DNA of 64,000 nucleotides from Henricia sp. BOLD:AAB3569 (GCA_037783545.1 JBBELK010000308.1:3038001-3102000); one strand, 5' to 3'. Positions 47,001 to 53,905 are shown, counted from the stretch's first letter. The notes: generated from the letters alone by a model not told the origin. Program-made: numbers and translations.

Positions 47001-47414
47001 GATGTACCGAAGCTACTTTGAAGGATCGAGGCCAAGTTGAAAGTGGACAATTCTGAAATTGAGCTTTTAAGTCTCAATGAAATTCGTCATGCCTTGTTTA
47101 CATTATCTGAAATGTTGGTTTATGACACTTTTTTTGAAAGTGAAATCTTACCTCAGTGAACGTAGAATACAAGCGCGACAAAACCGGTGTCCGCATTCCG
47201 TCTGAACAGGCTCTCGCAGACACATTAGACAAATGGGGCATTCGTACTTGGGCTCTAGCTTGGGCTCAAACTGCAGATCATAACCCTCCGTGTTTTCGTT
47301 AACGCTGACGTACGAGTCTAGCGTTGGTCCCGGCGTGGGGTGAACGGATGCGCCCGGAGGGGGCCGGGGCAGGTCCTCCTCCAACGCGAGCTCTTTGTCG
47401 CTTTTGCCTTCCAT
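21717..47414 (-). CDS. TRAF6: TRAF6 ubiquitin ligase/adaptor, six coding exons over 25.7 kb
   Basis: Coding exons in order are 47414-47152, 43892-43847, 37988-37890, 26500-26339, 24211-24062 and 22955-21717. All junctions are GT-AG and the phases agree, giving about 652 residues (human TRAF6 has 522). The RING uses Cys59, Cys62, Cys74, His76, Cys79, Cys82, Cys94 and Asp97, with exactly the spacing of human TRAF6, including the final Asp. TRAF-type zinc fingers follow (about 109-240), then a Ser/Pro/Tyr-rich linker of about 170 residues (274-444), a coiled coil (about 445-501) and the MATH domain (about 504-652). Arg544, Phe623 and Tyr625 in the GYKLCLR and KGFGYMEF motifs correspond to the human residues that bind PxExx(aromatic/acidic) peptides. 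TRAF6 makes K63-linked ubiquitin chains downstream of Toll/IL-1 receptors and TNF-family receptors. The long linker is the main departure from vertebrate proteins. Introns are packed with transposons. Confidence 0.95.
23103..23946. mobile_element. TTAAAGGAGCGTG-family element carrying a foldback MITE (TRAF6 intron 5)
   Basis: TTAAAGGAGCTTGTTCAG and CACGCTCCTTTAA ends with TTAA at both edges. Without the 23245-23755 insertion the remaining sequence matches 43412-43784. Confidence 0.75.
23245..23755. mobile_element. 511-bp foldback MITE made of GCAACT words, TTA target duplication
   Basis: Termini AGCCTAGCGTACATCGACC are perfectly inverted at the other end. TTA flanks both sides (23242-23244 and 23756-23758). 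The interior is almost entirely GCAACT / AGTTGC words in both orientations plus CATCGAC modules. TWA duplications of 3 bp are typical of PIF/Harbinger elements. Confidence 0.85.
24062..24211 (-). CDS. TRAF6: TRAF6 coding exon 5 (zinc fingers)
   Basis: 50 codons between CTTTCAG and GTAGGT, phase 0, containing [19 protein letters not shown], then [13 protein letters not shown] and a final [11 protein letters not shown] finger. Confidence 0.93.
24421..24700. mobile_element. MITE with GGGGCYAATTTCATGG termini (TRAF6 intron 4)
   Basis: GGGGCCAATTTCATAGAGC at the left and GCTCTATGAAAGAGGGCCC at the right are inverted; the interior matches 3082-3359 in reverse. Flanking CTTGTGAC / CTTGGG sequence is a CAAGTC-type repeat that it has split. 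Confidence 0.7.
25015..25466. mobile_element. 452-bp foldback MITE made of GCAACT words, TAA target duplication
   Basis: The same family as 23245-23755, with termini AGCCTAGCGTACATCGACC and an inverted end (one mismatch, AGCTTAGCG). The flank TAA is duplicated (25012-25014 and 25467-25469). It includes five successive GGGAGCAACT units near 25075-25115. Confidence 0.85.
25968..26330. repeat. SINE-like repeat ending at the TRAF6 exon 4 donor
   Basis: An ATT microsatellite (about 25976-26007), ACCAAGGATTCCTC and later GAGGTTCGAACCTGCAACCC recur at 50757-50960 and partly at 43950-44130. The TTCGAACC word resembles a tRNA T-arm. The repeat stops within about 10-20 bases of the exon 4 5' splice site on minus. 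Confidence 0.55.
26339..26500 (-). CDS. TRAF6: TRAF6 coding exon 4 (zinc fingers)
   Basis: 54 codons between CTCTAG and GTACAG, phase 0, with Cys/His pairs ([29 protein letters not shown]). A SINE-like repeat ends almost at its donor site. Confidence 0.93.
26545..26742. repeat. inverted copy of the 4080-4440 dispersed repeat
   Basis: CAGACAATGTTTTTTTAAAA, TTGGCAATTTCTTCCACAAA and GTTTATCAACATTCTTC words match the family, with part in opposite order. Confidence 0.5.
26745..26919. mobile_element. 175-bp Tigger/pogo-like MITE with TA duplication
   Basis: Inverted ends CAGTAAACTCTCGTTATAAC (right end CGCTATAATGAGAGTTTACTG) sit between TA dinucleotides. This terminus is the classic form for pogo/Tigger elements. 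Confidence 0.85.
26969..27660. mobile_element. GTTTACACT-terminated element with an inner GGCGGATCCAG element
   Basis: Ends GTTTACACTTGA and TCGAGTGTAAAC are inverted. Inside, 27246-27497 is bounded by CAGGGCCGGATCCAGG and CTGGATCCGCCCCTG, a typical hAT-type terminus. Related sequence (GGTTCAATCCTACCCAAAAGG) lies at about 44760-44910. Confidence 0.6.
27986..28185. repeat. four tandem CTTTCCGCA..TGCGGAAAG hairpin units
   Basis: Units of about 50 bp (GGCTTTCCGCACTCCTGCGG, then CCTTTGAAACTGTTCTGA and a T-run) repeat four times and lead into a long poly-T and the array at 28218. The GCGGAAAGCC word also occurs near each composite-element 3' end. Confidence 0.8.
28218..30073 (+). mobile_element. 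Helentron-like composite element 1 (A-B)
   Basis: The TC-start at TCTTCTCCC and the 3' hairpin plus CTAG are the proposed ends. Assignment to Helitrons/Helentrons is inferred from the terminal pattern and internal tandem monomers. Confidence 0.45.
30105..32951 (+). mobile_element. Helentron-like composite element 2 (A-B-B)
   Basis: Separated from element 1 by poly-T and AGCTTTTTTTAT. It has one extra B monomer relative to element 1 and the same terminal pattern. Confidence 0.45.
32985..35418 (+). mobile_element. Helentron-like composite element 3 (third monomer truncated)
   Basis: Sequence jumps from the middle of its third monomer (near 35300) directly to the tacatgta-rich 3' tail, an internal deletion. 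The 3' hairpin and CTAG at 35415-35418 are intact. Confidence 0.45.
35438..37498 (+). mobile_element. Helentron-like composite element 4 (A-B)
   Basis: The last unit. After CTAG at 37495-37498 the sequence becomes unrelated (TTATTATTGC), defining the right border of the array. Confidence 0.45.
37525..37730. repeat. partial TTAAAGGAGCGTG-family element
   Basis: The left end and the AAAAAGGTTGGTGTAATCAC word match other copies. The right end is missing. Confidence 0.6.
37890..37988 (-). CDS. TRAF6: TRAF6 coding exon 3 (first zinc finger)
   Basis: After TTTTTAAAG it encodes [20 protein letters not shown] and then [13 protein letters not shown], ending at a codon boundary with GTAAGA. It matches the FPDNFAKREI region and first finger of vertebrate TRAF6. 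Confidence 0.92.
37989..39064. other. TRAF6 intron 2, no gene seen
   Basis: A segment near 38120-38200 (ATGCTAAT, CATATTCATGA..AAGG, GATGTCAC) is weakly repeated near 59570-59645. Nothing else is recognised. Confidence 0.4.
39065..39556. mobile_element. GTTTACACT-terminated MITE with internal 20-bp tandem repeat
   Basis: Left end GTTTACACTTGATC; imperfect right end near GATGTAAATG. At about 39079-39185 the unit CGAGCTCGGGGTCGAACCCC repeats about five times. The simple relative at 17583-17940 has only one unit. Confidence 0.65.
39863..40292. repeat. large inverted repeat, about 200-bp arms (TRAF6 intron 2)
   Basis: The left arm begins GTCTTTCCACGGTAAAGG and continues through GGTTACAAATAGTGTGACAA and GCTCGTAACCGG to the centre near 40078. 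The right arm is its complement with scattered mismatches. A partial third arm (TATGGTGTTGCCAAAATTCC) lies near 40600-40640. Confidence 0.8.
40703..41017. mobile_element. AGGCCAAACAAAATAAATGG-terminated MITE
   Basis: The 20-bp terminus is inverted at the right. Subterminal GTTTACGGTAAC and CCAGGTAGGT words are also paired. It is about 315 bp and non-coding. Confidence 0.75.
41018..41945. other. TRAF6 intron 2, no gene seen
   Basis: A tandem pair of GCGATTCCGTTACGACCCCT lies at about 41706-41750, with GATTC / GATCG words around it. No supported feature otherwise. Confidence 0.4.
41946..42745. repeat. minisatellite of about 55 bp (about 11 copies) split by a MITE
   Basis: Unit ACTGAGACCTGGTCAAACAG plus GAGTTAGTCCAAAAGTGTCA repeats eight times before and about three times after the MITE at 42390-42601. 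A further single unit lies at 43325-43395. Confidence 0.85.
42390..42601. mobile_element. CATACCTGCC-family MITE with 6-bp target duplication
   Basis: Termini CATACCTGCCAAC / GTTGGCAGGTATG. The flank ACCTAG is duplicated exactly (42384-42389 and 42602-42607). It has landed inside a minisatellite, so the empty site is known from neighbouring units. Confidence 0.85.
42746..43411. other. TRAF6 intron 2, no gene seen
   Basis: Only the stray minisatellite unit near 43325-43395 is recognisable. Confidence 0.4.
43412..43784. mobile_element. TTAAAGGAGCGTG-family element, simple copy
   Basis: A slightly degraded left end (TAGAGGAGCGT) and right end ACACGCTCCTTTAA. It is the best uninterrupted example in the window and lies 62 bases from TRAF6 exon 2. 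Confidence 0.7.
43847..43892 (-). CDS. TRAF6: TRAF6 coding exon 2 (RING, last ligands), 46 bases
   Basis: A micro-exon between AATAACAG and GTAAGT, encoding [15 protein letters not shown]. The first base completes Arg88. It supplies Cys94 and Asp97 of the RING in the pattern DAGxxCPVD seen in TRAF6. It is too short to stand out as a reading frame and was found by phase and motif. Confidence 0.88.
43952..44127 (+). repeat. tRNA-derived SINE-like repeat
   Basis: GTGGTTGAGTGG (A-box-like) and GCGAGTTCGATACC (B-box-like) are spaced as in a tRNA head. The downstream CCATCCTTCGGAAAGGATG hairpin and AAAGCCGTTGGTC are shared (inverted) with 26190-26230. Confidence 0.6.
44328..44398 (-). repeat. tRNA-like SINE head, minus copy
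   Basis: Read on minus, GCTCGGTGGTTGAGTGGTTA and GGTTCGAGTCCC form tRNA D- and T-arms with an acceptor stem that pairs except for one position. The anticodon loop would carry TGT. The shared 3' extension in other copies (GCTATGAAGTTTT or GCTATGAGTTTTAGCGTGTC) marks it as a SINE family, not a housekeeping tRNA. Confidence 0.65.
44491..44561 (+). repeat. tRNA-like SINE head, plus copy
   Basis: A full acceptor stem (GCTCGGT with GCCGAGC, one wobble), anticodon stem CTGC/GCAG and T-loop GGTTCAAGTCC. It lies head to head with the 44328-44398 copy across an inverted spacer. Confidence 0.65.
44600..46490. other. TRAF6 intron 1, no gene seen
   Basis: About 44760-44910 is a relative of the 27120-27590 repeat. 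The rest shows no supported feature. Confidence 0.4.
46491..46735. repeat. CAACTCGACCG-rich repeat
   Basis: Many CAACTCGAC / GTCGAGTTG words, related to 628-760. A separate inverted pair (GAGACACGTGGC and GCCACGTGTCTC) lies at 46757-46825. Confidence 0.5.
47152..47414 (-). CDS. TRAF6: TRAF6 coding exon 1 (RING, first half)
   Basis: It starts at ATG ([18 protein letters not shown]), includes [20 protein letters not shown] and ends CRACILRSL two bases into an Arg codon at AG|GTAAGA. Confidence 0.93.
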
Positions 47415-47472
47415 TGAGTGCGAGTGTCATCTGTCTCTGTGTGGGGTCATGTGTGAAACCTGTGGACAGTAG

Positions 47473-47770
47473 TTAAAGGAGTTATACATTTCACTTTAAT
47501 CTAGCAATCATATAAAATATCTCCTCAAAAGATGGGGGGAAAAACCCAGGAAATTTGCAATCCCCAATTTGGATGCGGAAGCAAAAAGGTTGGTGTAATC
47601 ACTGCACTGCTTTATGGAACAGATAGATTAGTTTACAAAAACATCGGTGTTTTTTTGGCAATATCCTTGAAAATATACAGATTGAGAGCACGAAATTTCA
47701 GAATGGTAATGAGAAAAGTATGACAATGATGGCATCAAAATCTCAACAACAATGGAAAAAATGGATTTGG
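47473..47770. repeat. partial TTAAAGGAGCGTG-family element upstream of TRAF6
   Basis: It begins TTAAAGGAGTTATAC 59 bases before the TRAF6 ATG. Internal sequence (GGAAATTTGCAATCCCCAAT) matches other copies; the right end is lost. The TRAF6 5' UTR or promoter must be very short or overlap this element. Confidence 0.6.
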
Positions 47771-48750
47771 GTGAATTTATATATTGGAATCGATAGCTTA
47801 TTCAATTCTATACTTCCCACTGACACTTCCGTCGCAAATGTTGCTTTTCTGAGATAAATAAATGATAAAATTACTGCATATTCAAAAGTAATGCACAAAA
47901 TGACATGGGGAGCGGTCTGTGCGCGTGAATGGTTATCTTGTGCACTAACTGAAGGCAATTTTTGAAGAAAAAAAGTGATTTTTCCACAGAAAAGCAACAT
48001 TTGCGACAAAAGTGCAAGTGGGAAGTATACCCTAAAAATAACATTATGTGTTGATTCCAGAAGGTTATTTCCTTAAAATCTTTGTTAAATGTATACGAAC
48101 AAAATACCCGTTCCTTTAATTAAACAGAGTTTTTCAAATCGTTAAAGGTTACTTATTATAGACGAACGAAAACTGCGGTGTATCTCCAACGAGTTCACAT
48201 GACGTCACAATAGACATACACTGCAATAACAATGGAATAACCACAAGAGGGCGGGCTCACTAAATGTTATTTGTCTATAAGGCTGACCCAAAATCGGATG
48301 AAAACCGAGTGCCACAGATATTTCATCAGTTGAGATTTTCCAAAATATGTAAGTTGATCTACTATTAAAATATTGATTTTAGTACTTGACAATCATGTAA
48401 GATTTTGTGTAAAAAGCCTATAGTACGGTGCTCGCCAACTGCCGATTTTGGTGATATTTTGGGGTGGAAAATCTCACCACTGCACAGGTTGATTTGCGTG
48501 ATATTTGGCACAAATACAAAGAAAACCATCCCCAATAGGCCTGTGCCAAAAAGATATCAGCCTGGCAGATTAAATGACAGAAACTAAAGGCAGCATGATT
48601 TACAGTGCAATTTCACGCAGCGGTCGATCAAGCTTGCAAACTTGACCAATAATAGTGTCACGACTGTGCGGCTGATGATGTCACATATTTCCAAGACCCT
48701 ACAGTAAGACTTTAATATTGAATCAATAAAATGTTTCTCCATTCGCCAAT
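47771..48750. other. upstream of TRAF6, no gene seen
   Basis: No supported frame or repeat boundary. No obvious core promoter motif can be named. Confidence 0.35.
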
Positions 48751-48755
48751 GGCAT

Positions 48756-48820
48756 GCTTGGTGGTCGAGTGGTTAAGCACCTAGTATGCAGGAGTCATGG
48801 GTTCGAGTCCCAGCCGAACA
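48756..48820 (+). repeat. tRNA-like SINE head
   Basis: GCTTGGTGGTCGAGTGGTTA and GGGTTCGAGTCCCAGCC. The tail GCTATGAGTTTTAGCGTGTC is shared with the next copy. Confidence 0.65.
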
Positions 48821-48972
48821 TGCTATGAGTTTTAGCGTGTCCTCGGGAAACGTCGCGATGGGCAAAAATTACTTCCACTTTACATCATTTGGACCGACGC
48901 AATAATTCCTTACTTAATGTAAATTACAGTCGCCCGCTGTAGGACCATCGAACCGCCATTTGCCATCCGCAT

Positions 48973-49048
48973 GTTCGGTGGTCGAGTGCACTGGTTAAGA
49001 CGTCTACCTAGTTTTCAGGAGGTCGTGGGTTCGAGTCCCGCCCAAGAT
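48973..49048 (+). repeat. tRNA-like SINE head, second tandem copy
   Basis: GTTCGGTGGTCGAGTG with a small insertion, GGGTTCGAGTCCCGCCC, and the same tail as the preceding copy. Confidence 0.6.
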
Positions 49049-49132
49049 GCTATGAGTTTTAGCGTGTCCTCAGGAAACGCACTTTAGTAAATAGGCCTAA
49101 GTGCATACCGTGTCGTGATGGGCAACAATTAT

Positions 49133-49537
49133 GGCAGTCTGTGAAAGTCGGACCCTCCGGATCTTCCGGATCTTTGTTAAAAATTGATATTTAACGAACA
49201 GAAAGTAGGCCTACCTAGTTTGATTTCTAAATACGCTTACATACCTTACCACCATGTATTGCACCAATTTGTAATCATACACCACATCCACTATCCACAA
49301 AGTGAAATTTTCGAAGAAATAGGCGTAGGAAATGCAGGACACTAAGAAAAAAGAAATTTGTTTTTTTCCACGCCGGATCTTTAAAAATAAGGCCTGTACA
49401 TGGCGGTAAAAGGTATGGAAGCGTATTGAGAAGTCAAACTAGGCACTTTCTGTTCATTAAATAGCCATTTTTGAAAAAGATCCGGAAGATCCGGAAGATC
49501 TGGAAGGATCCGGAGGGTCCGTTTTTCACCCACACCC
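49133..49537. mobile_element. roughly 400-bp TIR element with 9-bp target duplication, copy 2
   Basis: Over 90 percent similar by eye to 1099-1489, with the same ends. AACAATTAT is duplicated on both sides (49124-49132 and 49538-49546). Confidence 0.75.
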
Positions 49538-49546
49538 AACAATTAT

Positions 49547-50159
49547 TTATAAAATTCACATTTTATTTTGTGGATTTTTTTTCATCCAATCTCAATCTGC
49601 ACTTACCTGGTTGATAAATCCTCGTCATAAAGGAAAATGGTCAACTTGCAACTTCGAAAATCTTACCAAGCACACTAGTTGTTCAGATGGTTCAGGCTTA
49701 GCAAACGAGATGTCATCGCGGTTTTGCAAGCATATCCGGGTCTCGCGATTCGAACCACTTGAGAAGTTGAGTGACTGTGTACGCAGTACTATACTTTGCG
49801 GTGCACCGGCGCCGCGCCGGCGGCAGAAACAAATTACGATCTTTGCTTCAAATCACACACCTTTCTTCCTCCAAACGACAGCTGTTTTGAACCACCATGG
49901 GATCAGCAACCCAGGCGGTCTGCTGGTGCCAAATGTCGAGCAGAAATAAGCAGTGAATTTTCACCAGATGAGCGAGCGGTGAAAGGTCAAGGCTATTTGT
50001 ATCATGGGGAAATCCCAACGTGGGATCTTGCGGTGTAGATGAAAAAAAGGGGAAATCCCTAGCATTATTTAATGAGGGCGCCATCCTGATCACGGCTCTG
50101 CAGTCTGCACCTGACCACAACCACAGACCACAACACAACCATACTTGATAAAATAAAGG
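49547..50159. other. no gene seen
   Basis: Reading frames here look random. No recognised repeat. Confidence 0.35.
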
Positions 50160-50660
50160 ATTTGCGATGTCTCAAAATATTTTAATCCCCTATTTGACTG
50201 GAAACAACCTTACTCAAATGGAAGATAGAAGTGGTTCCAACTGTCCAATGCATGATCACGCCCGAGATGATCTCTTCAATGAGAATCGTGCACCAAATGA
50301 ATTAAAGGCAAGGCTCGTCAGCAATGCGCGCCCGCCAAATTCGTGCTCGAAACACGCAGCTAGCTCCATGCCTTTGCTATGGAGCTGCGTATTGCGTGGC
50401 ACACATTTGGCGGGCGCGCATTGCTGACGAGCATGTGAAAGAAACTATAACTACGCAGTATACTAGTAATAACTACGGAACCAGCCTAAATAGGACGGCA
50501 GCTTCACACAATTTCTTGAAAGCATAAACAAAGTTTTTCGTTGTTTTCCGGCGGAACGTATCTATAGACGAGGCACTGAACTGACTAGAAATTGCCCGTC
50601 TTCATGATGTGGGGTAGGCCTACTTTTTCTTTCAACTGTTAGTGTTAGTAATTTTGACAA
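50160..50660 (+). repeat. copy 1 of an inverted duplicated segment
   Basis: Words such as CCAACTGTCCA, CACCCGAGATGA-like, AACCAGCCTAAATAGG and CGGCGGAACGTA reappear on the other strand at 52190-52540. This copy is split by the 50302-50439 MITE at a TTAA. Confidence 0.65.
50302..50439. mobile_element. TTAAAGGCACAGGCTCGTCA hairpin MITE, copy 4
   Basis: Left end TTAAAGGCAAGGCTCGTC and GC-rich palindromic arms; the last bases of the right arm are degraded. Confidence 0.75.
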
Positions 50661-51590
50661 TCTAGCTCGTATATAAAAGGTGGAACTGCTCATTTAGACG
50701 TGGTGTCAAAATGGTACCGAAAAAACGGTCGCCGCACGTGGTTAAGCTCCTATACGAGGTCATTATTATTATTATTATTATTATTTCTTTCTGGTATTCA
50801 TACCAAGGATTCCTCTAAAGTGCCCATTGCACTGTCACTCGATCGCAAGCGTGAAGAAACCCATGAGGATTAGAAATTAGAAAGACACCGGGAATCCCCT
50901 TGCTCTTTACGAAAGAACCCGCACTGCAACCCCAAGTTTTCACCTATGATTGCAAGTCAATGGACCAAACCACCTCGCGGAGTCCCCGGCACGTTCTCGA
51001 AGTCAACTTACACGGTCTATTTTGCCCATATGGTCTGTTTGGCAATTTTCACTCTTGCAGGGGTAGTTTTATTTCAACTTGTGAATAAAACTCCCCCAAT
51101 TAACTCATACTAAGATATTAGGGTGTTTCCACTCTGCTAAACGCCGTTACAATTGGATGCACCCTACTGAACAGAATTTAAAGACTTCAAGGAGTGTCTT
51201 GCTTTTTGTCCCGAGACAATGTGAGAGGTCTAAGTATTTTTTAATTATTTTTGTTGAATATTGGGCATTTCATGCCCGGCATGGGGGCGCTAGACTATAT
51301 GTGTGGACGCGTGACGGTGCCTGTTGGTGCGAATTTGACAAAAGTGTATCTGTACTGTGAGAAGGGCTCCGTAGAAAGCCGGCAAGCAGAGATAAAACGC
51401 GATTTTATTGAAATACTCTTTATGCGAAATAGATCCACGAACAAAAGAAAGTTACCGATGTTACATTGATATGTCTGTTTCCGTTATACCAAGGGGGAAA
51501 AAGTGGGAAGTTTTTCACTTTTGGACGATTTAATGGTGTATAAACATACGTGCGTGGTATACCAGACGAGGGCGTGCTTCTTTGGCATGA
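50661..51590. repeat. ATT microsatellite plus SINE-like repeat; otherwise no gene seen
   Basis: An ATT run at about 50764-50785 and a copy of the 25968-26330 repeat (CTGGTATTCATACCAAGGAT to AACCCCAAGTTTTCACCTAT) lie at about 50757-50955. The remainder is unassigned. Confidence 0.5.
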
Positions 51591-51960
51591 GAAAACAACA
51601 TTTTAATATTACACAGTAATCATGATGTATCGTATCATCAAAATGTTGTGATGTCACGATGACGTCATCACACAAGCGAGTTCTTAAAGCATACATTAAC
51701 CAAGGTCGTTAACACATAACATACCGAGTTACATTGGTATGACATTATTTGTCGATTTATCATTAATTTTTTAATTTTGTCGCTGTGCTACATGTACGGT
51801 ATGTATTTACATTGTACACAGAGTACGTCTATAGGCGCCCCTAGTATTATACAGCATGCAGTTTTACATGCATACAAACATACAAAACAAGAATCGCGGA
51901 ATGTCCTAGCTATGCTCTAGCTAATAATAATATGATCAACAGACATACATGACATAGTAC
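51590..51960 (+). repeat. isolated remnant of the 28-37 kb array element
   Basis: GATGACGTCATCA, ACCAAGGTCGTT, the tacatgta-rich tail with CAGCATGCAGTTTTACATGC and ATCAACAGACATAC match the 3' half of the B monomer with many differences. It shows the family is interspersed, not confined to the array. Confidence 0.7.
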
Positions 51961-51989
51961 CTGTGAGTGTACGTATTTGCAAATTGTAT

Positions 51990-52129
51990 TTAAAGGCACA
52001 GGCTCGTCAGCAATGCGCGCCCGCCAAATGTGTGCCACGCAATACGCAGCTCCATAGCAAAGGCATGGAGCTGCGTGTTTCGAGCACGAATTTGGCGGGC
52101 GCGCATTGCTGACGAGCCTGTGCCTTTAA
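51990..52129. mobile_element. TTAAAGGCACAGGCTCGTCA hairpin MITE, copy 5
   Basis: A full-length near-perfect hairpin of 140 bp with TTAA at both ends. Confidence 0.85.
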
Positions 52130-52189
52130 GCCCGAAATGATAAATATCACAAGTCCGAGAACAAAGAATTACTTTGTTGCAGTTCGTCT

Positions 52190-52543
52190 GAATGAATTGT
52201 GTCTTGAATTGAAGATAGAACAGCTCAGTATCTCATCTACGTTCCGGCGAAAAAACAATAGGAAAGTGTGTCCAAGAAATTCTGCGAAACCATTGTACAG
52301 TTCTATCTATTTAGGCTGGTCTATACTGCACGCCGGAAAACGAAGCCATAGTCAGGACCGAGTATCGTTCACACGAGGGCGCCCTTGTAAACAAAAAAAG
52401 TGTATGTGCATATTTATTTATAAATATTTACCTTCAATTATAGTTTTCTTATAAAAAAGAATTCATCTCGGGTGGAATCATTGCATTGGATGGACAGTTG
52501 GGACCACTTATCATTTGAGTAAAGTTTTTCGGTCAAATGGTGA
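52190..52543 (-). repeat. copy 2 of the inverted duplicated segment, between two hairpin MITEs
   Basis: On minus it matches 50200-50640 without the MITE that splits copy 1. It is bracketed by hairpin MITEs at 51990-52129 and 52544-52683. Confidence 0.65.
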
Positions 52544-52683
52544 TTAAAGGCACAGGCTCGTCAGCAATGCGCGCCCGCCAAATTCGTGCTCGAAACACGT
52601 AGCTCCATGCCTTTGCTATGGAGCTGCGTATTGCGTGGCACACATTTGGCGGGCGCGCATTGCTGACGAGCCTGTGCCTTTAA
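52544..52683. mobile_element. TTAAAGGCACAGGCTCGTCA hairpin MITE, copy 6
   Basis: Full length, 140 bp, TTAA at both ends; almost identical to copies 4 and 5. Confidence 0.85.
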
Positions 52684-52737
52684 AATTTTGGGACATTGCA
52701 CCAGTGGCACAACAACTTTTTAAAGGAGCGTGACCAG

Positions 52738-52898
52738 CAGCCGATTTCACGAAAGAGTGCGCAGCTTGCGCAACTTTTACAAAATGGCGCAAGCCCTATA
52801 GCTTGCGTGTAATTTTCACAGGAATGTTGCGCAGCCTATGCAATAAAATGTTGCGCAAGCGGACTTACGCAGTGCGTAAGGATTCGTGAAATCGGCTG
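52738..52898. mobile_element. Harbinger-type MITE (CAGCCGATTTCACGAA termini), CAG duplication
   Basis: Inverted ends CAGCCGATTTCACGAA share CCGATTTCAC with the autonomous Harbinger element at 12639-16085. CAG flanks both sides. The interior is rich in TTGCGCAAGC words. Confidence 0.8.
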
Positions 52899-53235
52899 CA
52901 GGGCTGCGTTCCAAACACGCGAACGTTTGCAAACGTTGGCAACGTTGGCAAACTTTTTGAGTGGAACGAATTGTGCGCCGCCAACGCCGCATACGTTGGC
53001 CAACAAACTTTTAGATTGTAACAGTTCGCGATGTTCGCGAGTGATTTCAAAATGGCGTGCGCGACTTGAAAGATCAAATGCTGCACGATATGTGGCAGCT
53101 GAGTTGCCTGTTGCTTTCTGCTGTGACTGTGGGCCGCCATCTTGACAATGTATTTTGGCAAACGATCCATTCCACATTTAGGAAACGTTGGCGTCAACGT
53201 TAACAAACCGTTCGCGTGTTTGGAACGCAGCCCTG
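52899..53235. mobile_element. CAGGGCTGCGTTCCAAAC-terminated MITE
   Basis: The inverted termini are 25 bp or longer and the interior contains AACGTTGGC words. A fragment of the same end lies near 6493-6580. A CAGGG start is typical of hAT-type MITEs. Confidence 0.75.
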
Positions 53236-53744
53236 ATTTTCCCCCAAAACGGATTTCGTTCTATAACCGAACAATAATACAAAATACCTCCCCCAAACAC
53301 TTCCCCAAGAGACAGGAAATTTGCAATTCCCAATTTGGACGTAGAAGCAAAAATATTGGTGCAAATCACTCTCTGTTTTGTCTAACCGGATAGATTGGTT
53401 TACAAAACTTTGAAGGATTTTTGACAATATACCTAGAAATATACGGATTGAGGGCGTGAAATTTCAGAATGGTAATGAGAAAAATATGACACATGATATG
53501 GAATCAAAATCTCAACACCCATGGGGATACATGGGGACCTCAAAAATGTGATCTGGTCACGCTCCTTTAAAGGCAGTATGCATGATTGGTATCTCGAAGA
53601 ATCAGAAATGTTCACAGATTTACAAGTCTTATACGATATAAACATGATGACGGCAGAAAACTTCCCCTGAAATGGTTTTGTCTGAAGTGCTATAGTCTTT
53701 GAAAAATGAGCAAATCAATTATTTTTCGTCTCGCGAGACGTAAA

Positions 53745-53905
53745 TTTAATTCGCCCAAAACCATTTCGCCCAAGTGCCATTTCGCCCCCAAACCACTTCG
53801 CCCAAATGCCACTTCGCCCCAAAACCACTTCGTGCACAGGCCGTGGTTCAGGGCGAAGTGGTTCAGGGCGAAGTGATTTTGGGGCGAAATTACTGCAAAC
53901 CCTTT
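53745..53905. repeat. TTCGCCCAAAACCA short repeat cluster
   Basis: About six TTCGCCCAAA(A)CCA units are followed by two or three inverted units (GGGCGAAGTGGTTCAGGGCG). A related cluster lies near 5565-5595. Confidence 0.7.

Larger units (their letters stand above)
52719..53570. mobile_element. TTAAAGGAGCGTG-family element with two nested MITEs
   Basis: The ends match 1648-2014. The host sequence ACCAG..ATTTTCC is interrupted by 52738-52898 and 52899-53235. Confidence 0.8.

Noticed and set aside
49611..50427. Overlapping frames of 80-112 codons on both strands
   Set aside because: No codon or domain signal; part of the region is the inverted duplicated repeat and a hairpin MITE.
52137..52454. 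105-codon frame on plus
   Set aside because: It lies wholly within an inverted repeat segment between two hairpin MITEs and its counterpart at 50440-50640 does not keep the frame.
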